Shown here piece after piece: positions 8,678-17,924 of a stretch of 64,000 bases of DNA. How positions within the stretch are numbered: position 1 is the first letter of the stretch; the number at the start of each line of letters is the position of its first letter. The notes under the pieces are model-generated. The model had not been told where the DNA came from. It ran no database searches and was given only the letters and a program-made list of their open reading frames with translations. The position numbers and the translations under genes were made by a program. Source of the DNA: Mesorhizobium opportunistum WSM2075 (GTDB lineage: Bacteria > Pseudomonadota > Alphaproteobacteria > Rhizobiales > Rhizobiaceae); contig NC_015675.1 in the NCBI RefSeq assembly GCF_000176035.2, forward strand, positions 744,001-808,000. The letters run 5' to 3'.

Positions 8678-10762
8678 TCAGGCCTCGCCGATGTCGATGA
8701 TGATGTTGCCGTCGGCATCCGAGCGCGCGCGGTCGCCGGGTTCGAGCACTGTGGTCGCATCCATCTGTTCGAGGATCGCCGGCCCTTCGATGATGGCGTC
8801 GAGCGGCAGTTTTTCGCGTACGTAGACTGGCGTGTCGTGCCAGCGGCCGCTGTACCAGACCGGCCGGATCTCGCGCCGCGCCTCGTCGAGCGTTTTTGCC
8901 CGTCCGGCCGGGTCGATCAGGCGCGACAGATCGATCGCCGGCCGCACCCCGGTGACCGAGGTGTTGAGGTTGACAAGGTTGGCGCGGATCTCCGGCAGCT
9001 CGACCTTGAAGCGGGCAAAGTAGGCTTTCTCGAACAGCGCCTGCAATTCCTGCCGGGTCACCGACGAGGATGGCAGGGGCACGTTGATGATATGGGTCTG
9101 GCCGACGAACTGCATATCGGCGGAGTGGGTGACCCGGATCGTCTCCGGCTTCACCGCTTCCTTGCCGATCAGCTCCTCGCCTTCGTTTCGGTGCCGTTCC
9201 AATAGGTCGTGGAGTTGGGTTTCATCGAGAATGGCGACCGGCTGGTTGACGGTGTTGACGAAATCGTGGCGCAGGTCGGCGACGACGCAGCCGAGCGCGT
9301 TGGTGATGCCGGGCCGAGCCGGCACCAGCACCTTGGGCAGGCCGAGCTCGCGCGCCAATGCCGTGGCATGCAGCGGCCCGGCGCCGCCGAAGGCGAACAG
9401 CGCGAAATCGCGGGGGTCATGGCCGCGCGACACCGAAACCATGCGGATGGCGCCGGCCATCTTCATGTTGCCGAGCCTGAGCACCGCACCCGCCGCCTCG
9501 ACGCCGGAGAGGCCGGTGGCCTTGCCGATCCTGTCCGCGAAGATGCCAGTGACACGCTCTGACGTGACCGGATTCTCGACCGCCAGCAGCTTCTTCGGCG
9601 CCAGCCGGCCGAGCACCAGATTGGCATCGGTGATGGTCGGCTCCAGGCCGCCGCGGCCGTAGCAGATCGGGCCGGGATTGGCGCCGGCACTTTCCGGTCC
9701 GATCTGGATCAGGCCGGCCGCATCGACGCGGGCGATCGAGCCGCCGCCGGCGCCGACCGTGTGCACGGCCACCATCGGCACATGGATGGGCATCGCATAT
9801 TCGATCTCGATCTCGTTCGACACCGCCGGCTCGGCGTTGCGGATCAGCGCCACGTCGGTCGAGGTGCCGCCCATATCGTAGGTGACGAGGTTCTCGAAGC
9901 CGGCACGCTTGCCCGTATAGGCGGCGGCGATGACGCCGGAGGCTGGGCCCGACATCACCGTCTTGGCCGATTCACGTGTGACGAAGCGGGCCGAGATCAT
10001 GCCGCCATTGCCGTTCATGATCAGGAAGTCGCGGGCATAGCCCTTGTCCGCCAATTCCTTGCGCAGCCGCTCGACATAGCGCTCGAGGATCGGCTGCACG
10101 GAAGCGTTGACCGAGGCGGTGACGCCGCGCTCGAATTCGCGCGCCTCCGACAGCAGCGCGTGGCCCGTGGTGATGTAGCCGTTCGGCCAGAGCTCGGCGG
10201 CGATCTCGGCGGCGCGCCGCTCGTGCAAAGGGTTGGCGTAGGAGTGCAGGAAGTGGATGACCAGGGATTCGCAGCCGGCGTCGATCAGCGCCTTCACCGC
10301 CGCGCGCATCTCGGCCTCGTCGAGCGGCGTGCGCACCGTGCCCGACGCCTCGACGCGCTCCGACACTTCGAGCCTGAGATTGCGGGGAATGACGGGCACG
10401 AAGGTGCCGGTCATTCCATAGGCTTGTGGCCGCGTGCGCCGGCCAAGCTCGATCACGTCGCGAAAGCCGCGCGTGGTGATCATGCCGGTCTTGGCCAGCC
10501 GGCGTTCCAGCACCGCGTTGGTGGTGGTGGTCGTGCCGTGCACGATGAGGTCGATGCCGTCGATCGGAAAGCCGGTGTCGCCGAGCGCCGAAACCACACC
10601 GAAGGCCTGGTTGTCGACCGTGGTCGGGGTCTTGGCGATATGCACCTTGCCGCCGTCCTTGCCGTCGATCAGAAGTAGGTCCGTGAAGGTTCCGCCGACA
10701 TCGATGCCGGCAACCACGCTGCCCAGGGAATCCGGCTGCTGCACCGAAAAATTCTCTTTCAT
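8678..10762 (-). CDS. hyuA: Hydantoinase A/oxoprolinase family protein
   Basis: About 694 residues from the ATG at 10762. It is the ATP-binding partner of HyuB: the N-terminal phosphate-loop motif GIDVGGTFTDLLLIDG and the second motif YDMGGTSTDVALI mark the HyuA actin-like ATPase fold, followed by a C-terminal HydA_C-type region. It is the first gene of the minus-strand group HyuA-HyuB-binding protein-GcvT-like. A near-palindromic GTATAC site about 90 bp upstream resembles a GntR-type operator. Acetone or acetophenone carboxylases share these domains but usually have a third subunit, which is absent. Confidence 0.92.
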   Translation of the reverse strand: MKENFSVQQPDSLGSVVAGIDVGGTFTDLLLIDGKDGGKVHIAKTPTTVDNQAFGVVSALGDTGFPIDGIDLIVHGTTTTTNAVLERRLAKTGMITTRGFRDVIELGRRTRPQAYGMTGTFVPVIPRNLRLEVSERVEASGTVRTPLDEAEMRAAVKALIDAGCESLVIHFLHSYANPLHERRAAEIAAELWPNGYITTGHALLSEAREFERGVTASVNASVQPILERYVERLRKELADKGYARDFLIMNGNGGMISARFVTRESAKTVMSGPASGVIAAAYTGKRAGFENLVTYDMGGTSTDVALIRNAEPAVSNEIEIEYAMPIHVPMVAVHTVGAGGGSIARVDAAGLIQIGPESAGANPGPICYGRGGLEPTITDANLVLGRLAPKKLLAVENPVTSERVTGIFADRIGKATGLSGVEAAGAVLRLGNMKMAGAIRMVSVSRGHDPRDFALFAFGGAGPLHATALARELGLPKVLVPARPGITNALGCVVADLRHDFVNTVNQPVAILDETQLHDLLERHRNEGEELIGKEAVKPETIRVTHSADMQFVGQTHIINVPLPSSSVTRQELQALFEKAYFARFKVELPEIRANLVNLNTSVTGVRPAIDLSRLIDPAGRAKTLDEARREIRPVWYSGRWHDTPVYVREKLPLDAIIEGPAILEQMDATTVLEPGDRARSDADGNIIIDIGEA

Positions 10763-10845
10763 AGTCGAAACCCGAAATGCTGGGACTACGGATATGTCAC
10801 AGTTTGGAAAGGTGTTTCGCGGCACCATCTTGACGCAAATATCGT

Positions 10846-10857
10846 TTGTATACTAAT
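10846..10857. promoter_or_regulatory. Candidate GntR-type operator upstream of hyuA
   Basis: The 12 bases TTTGTATACTAA form a near-palindrome around GTATAC, like the T-GT-AC-A sites bound by many FadR/VanR-type GntR regulators. The site is about 85 bp upstream of hyuA in the divergent gap with the ferredoxin reductase gene. No regulator gene is adjacent, so this is only a pattern match. Confidence 0.3.
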
Positions 10858-10983
10858 AAATTCCGGACACAAGAGCTTACCAACTCGGAGTGTGCGAGCA
10901 GCACGCCGGGACCTGAACGGTCCGGGCGTGCAGGAAAAGGTTTGGCGCCCGCGTCCGTGAATTGAGCCAGAAAGTTGGATTTG

Positions 10984-11811
10984 ATGAACACCACATCCGC
11001 GTTCAGCACCGACGGCGCCCGCCCTCTGCAGTTCCCCATCCCGGCCAATGTCTATGCCGAAACCGTCGTCTCGGTGAAGCACTACACCGACCGGCTGTTC
11101 TCGTTCCGCATCACCCGTCCGCAGTCGCTGCGCTTCCGCTCCGGCGAGTTCGTCATGATCGGCCTGCCCAATGCCGAGAAGCCGGTATACCGCGCCTATT
11201 CGGTGGCGAGCCCGGCCTGGGACGAAGAGCTGGAATTCTTCTCGATCAAGGTGCCGGACGGCCCGCTGACTTCGGAACTGCAGAAGATCCAGGTGGGCGA
11301 CACCGTCATCATGCGCCAGAAGTCGACCGGCACGCTGGTGGTCGACGCGCTGACGCCGGCCAAGCGGCTGTTCATGATTTCGACAGGCACCGGCATCGCG
11401 CCCTTCGCCAGCCTGCTGCGCGACCCCGACACCTACGAGAAATTCGACCAGCTGATCCTGACCCACACCTGCCGCGACATTGCCGAATTGACCTATGGCC
11501 AGGAACTGGTGGCGGCGCTGGAGAGCGATCCGCTGATCGGCGAACTGACCACTGGGCGCGTCACGCTCTACAATTCGACGACCCGCGAGGAGTCTGCCTG
11601 CATGGGCCGCATCACCGCGCTGATTGGCTCGGGCAAGTTCTACAGCGATCTCGGCATCGAAAAGCTCAATCCTGAGACCGACCGCATCATGATCTGCGGC
11701 TCGATGCACATGCTCAAGGACGTCAAGGAGCTGGCCGAGAGCCTCGGGTTCCAGGAAGGCTCGCTCAGCCATCCGGCGACATTCGTGGTCGAGCGCGCCT
11801 TCGTCGGTTGA
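10984..11811 (+). CDS. fpr: Ferredoxin--NADP(+) reductase
   Basis: 275 residues from the ATG at 10984; in-frame TTGs just upstream are unlikely starts. The FAD-binding motif RAYSVASP, the NADP-binding STGTGIAPFASLLRDP and the C-terminal GSMHMLKDVKELAE-GFQEG segment followed by an aromatic-free VERAFVG tail fit the bacterial Fpr subfamily. It shuttles electrons between NADPH and ferredoxin or flavodoxin and is often linked to oxidative-stress defence. It is transcribed away from hyuA, probably as a single gene: a perfect hairpin lies 33 bp after its stop. Confidence 0.93.
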   Translation: MNTTSAFSTDGARPLQFPIPANVYAETVVSVKHYTDRLFSFRITRPQSLRFRSGEFVMIGLPNAEKPVYRAYSVASPAWDEELEFFSIKVPDGPLTSELQKIQVGDTVIMRQKSTGTLVVDALTPAKRLFMISTGTGIAPFASLLRDPDTYEKFDQLILTHTCRDIAELTYGQELVAALESDPLIGELTTGRVTLYNSTTREESACMGRITALIGSGKFYSDLGIEKLNPETDRIMICGSMHMLKDVKELAESLGFQEGSLSHPATFVVERAFVG

Positions 11812-11844
11812 GACCTCTGCCAAAATCGGGCTTCAAGAATCGGA

Positions 11845-11864
11845 TTTTGACCTTCCGGTCAAAA
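11845..11864. terminator. Perfect 8-bp hairpin downstream of fpr
   Basis: TTTTGACC and GGTCAAAA form a perfect 8-bp stem around a TTCC loop, 33 bp after the fpr stop. The AT-rich outer stem and following A-run could act as a weak terminator, but there is no long T-run. It could also be a protein-binding palindrome. Confidence 0.4.
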
Positions 11865-12032
11865 ACTAGCTGCTTTCGCGGCCTTTTTCGGCTATCCCTT
11901 GCTTGAGGACTCGTGAAGCATGGCTTCGCGGGCTATCTTCGTGCGTGTCGCCCTAACAGTCGAGCGGTTTGGGCGACGATAGACAATACGCACCAAGACA
12001 TAAGCGTGCGTCGCTGAATGAAAGGGCAGGAG

Positions 12033-13079
12033 ATGAGCAGCACAATCCGCGAAGCCGACCTTGGCACCAAGGTGACGCCGCTGCCCGCGCGTGCCGCCGC
12101 CAATAGCGCCGTCCCGCTGGACCATCGTATCGCGCGCAATCCCGGCATGAAGCTCGATCTCGGCTTCATGGAATCGGTGCGCAGCGTCAACCGTTCGGCG
12201 CTGGAACGGCGCGTCGCCAGCCTGACCAAGCGGCGCTCGATCAAGGCCGACAATCAGGCGGCCTGGCTGCTGCGCGCGGTGGCCTGCATGGATCTGACGA
12301 CGCTGAACTCCAACGACACCGAGGAGCGCGTGCGCCGGCTCTGCGCCAAGGCGATCAACCCGTTCCGGCGCGACATCGTCGAGGGGCTCGGCATTGCGGG
12401 CGAAACCATCCGGCCGGCCGCGGTCTGCGTCTACCATCCCTTCGTCGCCACGGCGGTCGACGTCGTGCGCGGCACCGGCATCCATGTCGCCGCCGTCTCC
12501 ACCGCCTTTCCGCACGGGCTTGCGCCGCTGTCGACCCGGCTGCAGGAAATCGAGGCCTCGGTGCGCGACGGCGCCGACGAGATCGACGTCGTCATCCCGC
12601 GCGGGCTGGTGTTCGGCGCCAAATGGCGGGAACTCTATAACGAGATCGTCTCGATGCGCGCCGCCTGCGGCGATGCGCATCTGAAGGTCATTCTCGGCAC
12701 CGGCGACCTCGCCACGCTGCGCAATGTCATGCTGGCCTCGATGGTGGCGATGATGGCGGGTGCCGACTTCATCAAGACCTCGACCGGCAAGGAGAGTGTC
12801 AACGCGACGCTGCCGGTTGGGTTGGCCATGGTCCGCGCCATCAGGGCCTATTTCGAGGAGACCGGCCACCTTATTGGCTTCAAGCCGGCCGGCGGCATTT
12901 CCACGGCAAAGGCCTCGCTCGACTGGCTGGTGCTGATGAAGGAAGAGCTCGGCCGGCCCTGGCTGGAGCCCGAGCTGTTCCGCTTCGGCGCGTCGAGCCT
13001 TTTGACCGACATCGAGCGCCAGCTCGAGCATCACCTGACCGGCCACTATTCGGCCAATCACCGCCACGCAATGGCTTGA
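12033..13079 (+). CDS. deoC: Deoxyribose-phosphate aldolase
   Basis: About 348 residues; an ATG at 12018 is an alternative start. The Schiff-base motif ADFIKTSTGK, the CVYHPFVATA segment and EIDVVIPRG show the DeoC aldolase, which splits 2-deoxyribose-5-phosphate into acetaldehyde and glyceraldehyde-3-phosphate. It is roughly 90 residues longer at the N-terminus than enteric DeoC. The next gene is a double-domain aldehyde dehydrogenase, so the pair could release acetaldehyde and oxidise it directly to acetate. A palindromic repeat lies between the two genes. Confidence 0.93.
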   Translation: MSSTIREADLGTKVTPLPARAAANSAVPLDHRIARNPGMKLDLGFMESVRSVNRSALERRVASLTKRRSIKADNQAAWLLRAVACMDLTTLNSNDTEERVRRLCAKAINPFRRDIVEGLGIAGETIRPAAVCVYHPFVATAVDVVRGTGIHVAAVSTAFPHGLAPLSTRLQEIEASVRDGADEIDVVIPRGLVFGAKWRELYNEIVSMRAACGDAHLKVILGTGDLATLRNVMLASMVAMMAGADFIKTSTGKESVNATLPVGLAMVRAIRAYFEETGHLIGFKPAGGISTAKASLDWLVLMKEELGRPWLEPELFRFGASSLLTDIERQLEHHLTGHYSANHRHAMA

Positions 13080-13117
13080 GGATCGGATTAGGTTTTTGAA
13101 CGTGGAGCTCTACGGCG

Positions 13118-13272
13118 CCCCCCTCTGTCCTGCCGGACATCTCTCCCACTTGTGGGGAGATTGGCTGGCATCGGCGATTTCGCCAATCGCCACCGCTGCA
13201 AAATGGCGGCTGACAGACGTAAAATCCGATCTCCCCCCTTGTGGGGGAGATGTCCGGCAGGACAGAGGGGGG
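13118..13272. repeat. Palindromic intergenic repeat, family A (copy 1)
   Basis: Two inverted arms. The left begins CCCCCCTCTGTCCTGCCGGA and the right, from about 13228, ends with its reverse complement at 13272. Each arm also holds a small hairpin (ATCTCCCC with GGGGAGAT). The whole block could fold into a branched structure. It lies between deoC and the aldehyde dehydrogenase gene. Another copy is at 21177-21330. Confidence 0.88.
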
Positions 13273-13313
13273 CGCGAAAGAACGCCTCCTGAGACAATTA
13301 TCTGGAGCCATCC

Positions 13314-15686
13314 ATGAATATTCTCGAACGCTACCACGCCATGGAATACGGACCGGCGCCGGAAGCGCGCAACGAGGCCGACGCTTGGCTTGCCGGGCGC
13401 GATTTTTCCAAGGCGCTGTTCATCGACGGAGCCTGGAAGGCGGCTGGCGGCGGCAAGACCTTCGAGACCAGCGAGCCGTCTTCCGGCAAGCTGCTGGCCA
13501 AGATCTCCGATGCCGGAGCCGCCGATATCGACGCAGCCGTCGCCGCAGCCACCAAGGCACTGCCGAAATGGTCGGCATCCTCGGGCTACCAGCGCGCAAA
13601 AGTACTTTATGCCATTGGCCGCGCCATGCAGCGGCACCAACGCCTGTTCGCGGTGCTTGAGACAATCGACAATGGCAAGCCGATCCGCGAAAGCCGCGAC
13701 ATCGACGTGCCCTTGGCGATCCGCCACTTCATCCATCACGCCGGCTGGGCGCAGGCGCTGGACAAGGATTTTCCCGGCCACAAGGGCGTCGGCGTCGTCG
13801 GCCAGATCATCCCATGGAATTTCCCGCTGCTGATGCTGGCGTGGAAGGTCGCGCCCGCACTTGCCGCCGGCTGCACGGTGGTGCTGAAGCCGGCCGAGTT
13901 CACGCCGCTGACGTCAATCCTGTTCGCCGAGATCTGCGAGCGCGCCGGCGTGCCGAAGGGCGTCGTCAACATCGTCCAGGGCGGCCCGGAAGCGGGCGGA
14001 GCCATCGTCAACCACCCCGGTATCCAGAAGATCGCCTTCACGGGCTCTTCGGAAGTCGGCAAGATCATCCGCAAGGCAACCGCCGGCTCGGGCAAGAAAC
14101 TATCGCTGGAGCTTGGCGGCAAGTCGGCCTTCATCGTTTTCGAGGATGCCGATCTCGACAGCGCCGTCGAAGGCCTGGTCGATGGCATCTGGTTCAACCA
14201 GGGCCAGGTCTGCTGCGCCGGCTCGCGGCTCCTGGTGCAGGAAGGCATCGCCGAGGCCTTGATCGCCAAGGTCAAGACGCGGATGAGCCGGCTGCGCGTC
14301 GGCAGCCCGCTCGACAAGAACACCGATATCGGCCCGCTGGTCGACGCCACGCAGCTCGACCGGGTCAAGGGACTGGTCGCCGAAGGCGCCAGACAAGGCG
14401 CCGTCTGCTGGCAGCCGGACGCGGCGCTGCCGTCCTCGGGTTACTATCACCTGCCAACACTTGCCACCGGTGTTTCGCCGGCTAACATTCTTGCCCAGGA
14501 AGAGGTGTTCGGTCCGGTGCTGGCGACCATGACCTTCCGCAACACCGAGGAAGCGATCGAGCTTGCCAACAACACGCGCTATGGGCTGGCGGCGAGCGTG
14601 TGGAGCGAGAACGTCAACCTGGCTTTGCATGTCGCGCCGCAATTGAAGGCCGGCGTCGTCTGGGTCAATGGCACCAACATGTTCGACGCCGCCTGCGGCT
14701 TCGGAGGCTACCGCGAAAGCGGCTTCGGCCGCGAGGGCGGGCGTGAGGGCATGTTCGAGTATCTCGCGGCAAAACTGCCGCTCGGTCCGGCCATCAAGCC
14801 GGCGACGATCTCGGCGCAACCGGTCGAGCAGGCCGATGGCTCGGCCATCGACCGCACGGCCAAGCTGTTCATCGGCGGCAAACAGGTACGCCCGGACAGC
14901 AATTATTCGTTGGCCGTCGCCACCGCCAAGGGCAAGCTCGCCGGCGAAGTCGGTTTTGGCAACCGCAAGGATATCCGCGATGCCGTGTCGGCTGCCCGCG
15001 CGTGCAAGGCATGGCCGGAGGCGACCGCCTACAACCGCAGCCAAGTGCTCTACTATCTGGCCGAAAACCTTTCCGGCCGCGCCAGCGAATTCGCGGCTCG
15101 TCTGACCGAATTGACCGGCGCAACGCCCAAGGCCGCACGGGAAGAAGTCGACCAGTCGATCGAACGCCTGTTCCTCTATGCCGGCCTCGCCGACAAGTTC
15201 GAAGGCCGCATGCACCAGCCGCCGGCGCGTGCCGTGACGCTGGCGCTACACGAGCCGGTCGGCGTCGTCGGCATCGTCGCGCCGGATGCTTCGCCGCTGC
15301 TTGGCCTGATCTCGCTCATCGCGCCGGCGCTTGCCATGGGCAACACAGTGGTTGCCGTGCCGTCCGAACGCTACCCGCTGCTCGCCACCGATCTCTACCA
15401 GGTGATCGAATATTCCGACGTTCCGGCCGGCGCCATCAACATCGTCACCGGCCGCACGGCGGAACTTGCCGGGGTGCTCGCCAAGCATGACGATGTCGAT
15501 GGGCTCTGGGTGTTCGCCGATGCCGAGACCTGCGCCAAGGCAGAAGCCTCGTCCATCGGTAACCTCAAGCGCGTCTGGAGCGGCAATGGCCGCAGCCTGG
15601 ACTGGGCGTCCGACGAGGCGGCCGGCGATGCCTTGCTGCGCCGCGCCATCGAGGTGAAGAATGTCTGGGTGCCCTACGGCGACTGA
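13314..15686 (+). CDS. Two-domain aldehyde dehydrogenase, ALDH16-like
   Basis: 790 residues, twice the usual core. Residues about 30-490 form a full aldehyde dehydrogenase: PWNFPLLML, ELGGKSAF and the catalytic-cysteine motif FNQGQVCCAGSR. Residues about 510-790 form a second, shorter ALDH-like domain (LHEPVGVVGIVAPDASPL, APALAMGNTVV, SSIGNLKRVWSG) with no catalytic cysteine and a truncated end. This active plus pseudo-domain arrangement is that of the ALDH16 family. The neighbour deoC suggests acetaldehyde as substrate. The end of the gene is followed by a 187-bp gap before an SDR gene. Confidence 0.88.
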   Translation: MNILERYHAMEYGPAPEARNEADAWLAGRDFSKALFIDGAWKAAGGGKTFETSEPSSGKLLAKISDAGAADIDAAVAAATKALPKWSASSGYQRAKVLYAIGRAMQRHQRLFAVLETIDNGKPIRESRDIDVPLAIRHFIHHAGWAQALDKDFPGHKGVGVVGQIIPWNFPLLMLAWKVAPALAAGCTVVLKPAEFTPLTSILFAEICERAGVPKGVVNIVQGGPEAGGAIVNHPGIQKIAFTGSSEVGKIIRKATAGSGKKLSLELGGKSAFIVFEDADLDSAVEGLVDGIWFNQGQVCCAGSRLLVQEGIAEALIAKVKTRMSRLRVGSPLDKNTDIGPLVDATQLDRVKGLVAEGARQGAVCWQPDAALPSSGYYHLPTLATGVSPANILAQEEVFGPVLATMTFRNTEEAIELANNTRYGLAASVWSENVNLALHVAPQLKAGVVWVNGTNMFDAACGFGGYRESGFGREGGREGMFEYLAAKLPLGPAIKPATISAQPVEQADGSAIDRTAKLFIGGKQVRPDSNYSLAVATAKGKLAGEVGFGNRKDIRDAVSAARACKAWPEATAYNRSQVLYYLAENLSGRASEFAARLTELTGATPKAAREEVDQSIERLFLYAGLADKFEGRMHQPPARAVTLALHEPVGVVGIVAPDASPLLGLISLIAPALAMGNTVVAVPSERYPLLATDLYQVIEYSDVPAGAINIVTGRTAELAGVLAKHDDVDGLWVFADAETCAKAEASSIGNLKRVWSGNGRSLDWASDEAAGDALLRRAIEVKNVWVPYGD

Positions 15687-15873
15687 GCCTTTGGACAGCC
15701 ACAATGGTGATCGTGTTCGGGCTTGACGCCCGGGCCTATGTTCTTTAACGAGAAAAAACATTTTTATCTGTGAACCGACACGGCGCAGGCCGCACGATGG
15801 CTCGTGACTGGCACATGACGCTTTGGCCGGCTGCCGATAAAGGCGGATGATCCTAGCGGACGAGGAGAAGAGC

Positions 15874-16605
15874 ATGGCGGATCTGACAGGCAAGATCGTT
15901 GTCGTCACGGCAGCGGCGCAAGGCATCGGCAAGGCGAGCGCACTGGCCTTCGCCAAGGCTGGAGCCACGGTCTACGCCACCGATATCAACGAGACGCTCC
16001 TCGCCGAACTCGCCAAGATGACGGGGATCAAGGCCCGCAGGCTGGACGTGCTCAACGACGAGGCGGTCAACACCGCCTTTGCCGAGATCGGCCGCGTCGA
16101 CGTGCTGTTCAACTGCGCCGGTTTCGTCCATTCCGGCTCGATCCTCGAGATGAAGGATAGCGATCTCGATTTCGCCTTCAATCTCAACGTGCGCGCCATG
16201 ATCCGCACCATCCGCGCCGTGCTGCCCGGCATGCTGGAGCGCGGCGACGGGTCGATCATCAACATGGCCTCGCTGGCCAGCTCCACCAAGGGCGTGCCGA
16301 ACCGTTTCGCCTATGGCGTCACCAAGGCTGCCGTGATCGGCCTGACCAAGGCGGTCGCCGCCGACTATGTCGGCAAGGGCATACGCTGCAACGCCATCTG
16401 CCCCGGCACGGTCGAGAGCCCGTCGCTGCAGGACCGCATGCATGCGCAAGGCGACTATGAAGCGGCACGGGCCGCCTTCATCGCCCGCCAGCCGATGGGC
16501 CGGCTCGGCACGCCGGAGGAAATCGCCGATCTCGCCGTCTACCTGGCCGGCGCCACCTACACGTCCGGGCAGGCCTATAATATCGATGGCGGCTGGTCGA
16601 TCTGA
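15874..16605 (+). CDS. SDR-family dehydrogenase (2-keto-3-deoxy-sugar-acid / BDH2-like)
   Basis: 243 residues from the ATG at 15874, which has a GAGGAG ribosome-binding site. It is a classical short-chain dehydrogenase: TAAAQGIG cofactor loop, NCAG, and the YGVTK active-site motif. The opening (VVVTAAAQGIGKASALAFA) and the NAICPGTVESPSLQDR segment match the mammalian BDH2/DHRS6 group and bacterial 2-keto-3-deoxy-L-fuconate or rhamnonate dehydrogenases. The next gene codes an FAH-type hydrolase, the enzyme that follows such a dehydrogenase in oxidative fucose and rhamnose breakdown, so I favour a deoxysugar-acid role. No aldonate dehydratase is in the window. Confidence 0.85.
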   Translation: MADLTGKIVVVTAAAQGIGKASALAFAKAGATVYATDINETLLAELAKMTGIKARRLDVLNDEAVNTAFAEIGRVDVLFNCAGFVHSGSILEMKDSDLDFAFNLNVRAMIRTIRAVLPGMLERGDGSIINMASLASSTKGVPNRFAYGVTKAAVIGLTKAVAADYVGKGIRCNAICPGTVESPSLQDRMHAQGDYEAARAAFIARQPMGRLGTPEEIADLAVYLAGATYTSGQAYNIDGGWSI

Positions 16606-16809
16606 AGCTCTGAAATCGGGACAGACGGGAAGATCGGGATTCTTGGCCGCGTTTGTTCGGGAGATCGTGAAGTCTGAAAATCCGGCGCGCCGGCTTGCCC
16701 GGCACGAGTCTCGCGCTTGCCCGGAACCAGGTCGATCAGTAGGGTCCGCCGTCGCCTCGGCGGAGAGTTTGCAAAGGGCCATGCGGCCGCAACCAGGAGA
16801 AGGGTTTAA

Positions 16810-17655
16810 ATGAAACTGCTGCGCTATGGCGAGGTTGGGAACGAACGTCCCGGCCTGCTCGATGCGGATGGAACGATCCGCGATCTCTCCGCCCATGTCG
16901 CCGACATTGCCGGCACCACGCTGCATCCGGCCTCGCTGGACATGCTGGCTAAGCTCGACGCGAAATCGCTACCGGCGGTTTCCGGCAAACCTCGGCTCGG
17001 CGCCTGCGTCGCCGGCACCGGCAAATTCATCTGCATCGGCCTCAACTATTCCGACCACGCCGCCGAGACCGGCGCCACCGTGCCGCCGGAGCCGATCATC
17101 TTCATGAAGGCAAGCTCGGCCATTGTCGGGCCCGACGACGACGTGCTGATCCCGCGCGGCTCCGAGAAGACCGACTGGGAAGTCGAGCTCGGCGTGGTCA
17201 TCGGCAAGACCGCGAAATATGTCAGCGAAGCCGATGCGCTCGACTATGTCGCCGGCTATTGCGTCTCGCACGACGTGTCCGAACGCGCCTTCCAGGCCGA
17301 GCGGCAGGGCCAGTGGACCAAGGGCAAGAGCTGCGACACGTTCGGTCCGACCGGCCCATGGCTGGTGACCAAGGACGAAGTGGCCGACCCGCAGAACCTC
17401 AAAATGTGGCTGACCGTCAACGGCAAGACGATGCAGAACGGCTCGACCAGGACCATGGTCTATGGCGTCGCCTACCTCGTCGCCTATCTCAGCCAGTTCA
17501 TGTCGCTGCACCCCGGCGACATTATTTCGACAGGCACCCCGCCCGGCGTCGGGCTGGGCATGAAGCCGCCGGTGTTCCTGAAGGCTGGTGACGTGGTGGA
17601 ACTGGGCATCGAGGGGCTCGGCCAGCAGAAGCAGACGTTCAAGGCGGACGAGTAG
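16810..17655 (+). CDS. Fumarylacetoacetate hydrolase family protein
   Basis: 281 residues. The FAH fold is shown by CIGLNYSDHAAETGATVPPEP, the metal-binding DWEVELGVVIGK, the GYCVSHDVSER segment and the STGTPPGVGLGM loop. Members hydrolyse or decarboxylate 2,4-diketo acids; often annotated ureidoglycolate lyase, they include 2,4-diketo-3-deoxy-L-fuconate/rhamnonate hydrolase. With the SDR gene 204 bp upstream it would form the last two steps giving pyruvate plus a hydroxyacid. It converges on the ABC ATPase gene across a palindromic repeat. Confidence 0.88.
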   Translation: MKLLRYGEVGNERPGLLDADGTIRDLSAHVADIAGTTLHPASLDMLAKLDAKSLPAVSGKPRLGACVAGTGKFICIGLNYSDHAAETGATVPPEPIIFMKASSAIVGPDDDVLIPRGSEKTDWEVELGVVIGKTAKYVSEADALDYVAGYCVSHDVSERAFQAERQGQWTKGKSCDTFGPTGPWLVTKDEVADPQNLKMWLTVNGKTMQNGSTRTMVYGVAYLVAYLSQFMSLHPGDIISTGTPPGVGLGMKPPVFLKAGDVVELGIEGLGQQKQTFKADE

Positions 17656-17716
17656 GCCGCCGACTTTTCCGTCCTCTTCTTATGGTCGTTCGGAAGGAGG
17701 AGACGGTTTCGCGCCT

Positions 17717-17909
17717 TTCCTCTCCCCCGTCGATCGGGGGAGAGGTGTCGAGCGAAGCTCGACGGAGTGGGGGTCGACTGCTCCACGAAAGACTAGACGC
17801 TCACTGGGTCGTGCCTGCTTTTCGGCGACTGCGCTTGGGGCACGGGCTTCCCCCACTCCGTCGCCGCTTCGCGGCGCCACCTCTCCCCCCTCCGGAGGGA
17901 GAGGAAAGG
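17717..17909. repeat. Palindromic intergenic repeat, family B
   Basis: Two inverted arms of about 60 bp. The left has CCTCTCCCCC-GGGGGAGAGG and then GTCGAGCGAAGCTCGACGGAGTGGGGG; the right begins with CCCCCACTCCGTCGCCGCTTCG and ends with CCTCTC-type sequence to 17909. It sits between two convergent genes and could work as a two-way transcription block. Confidence 0.82.
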
Positions 17910-17924
17910 AGCGTCGGTGCCGCG

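Noticed and set aside
6919..10762. HyuA/HyuB as acetone or acetophenone carboxylase
   Set aside because: The third (gamma) subunit gene is absent, and the neighbours point to amino-acid-type substrates.
10831..10855. TTGACG with TATACT as a sigma-70 promoter
   Set aside because: The spacing is only 13 bases; TATACT is better explained as part of the GTATAC palindrome.
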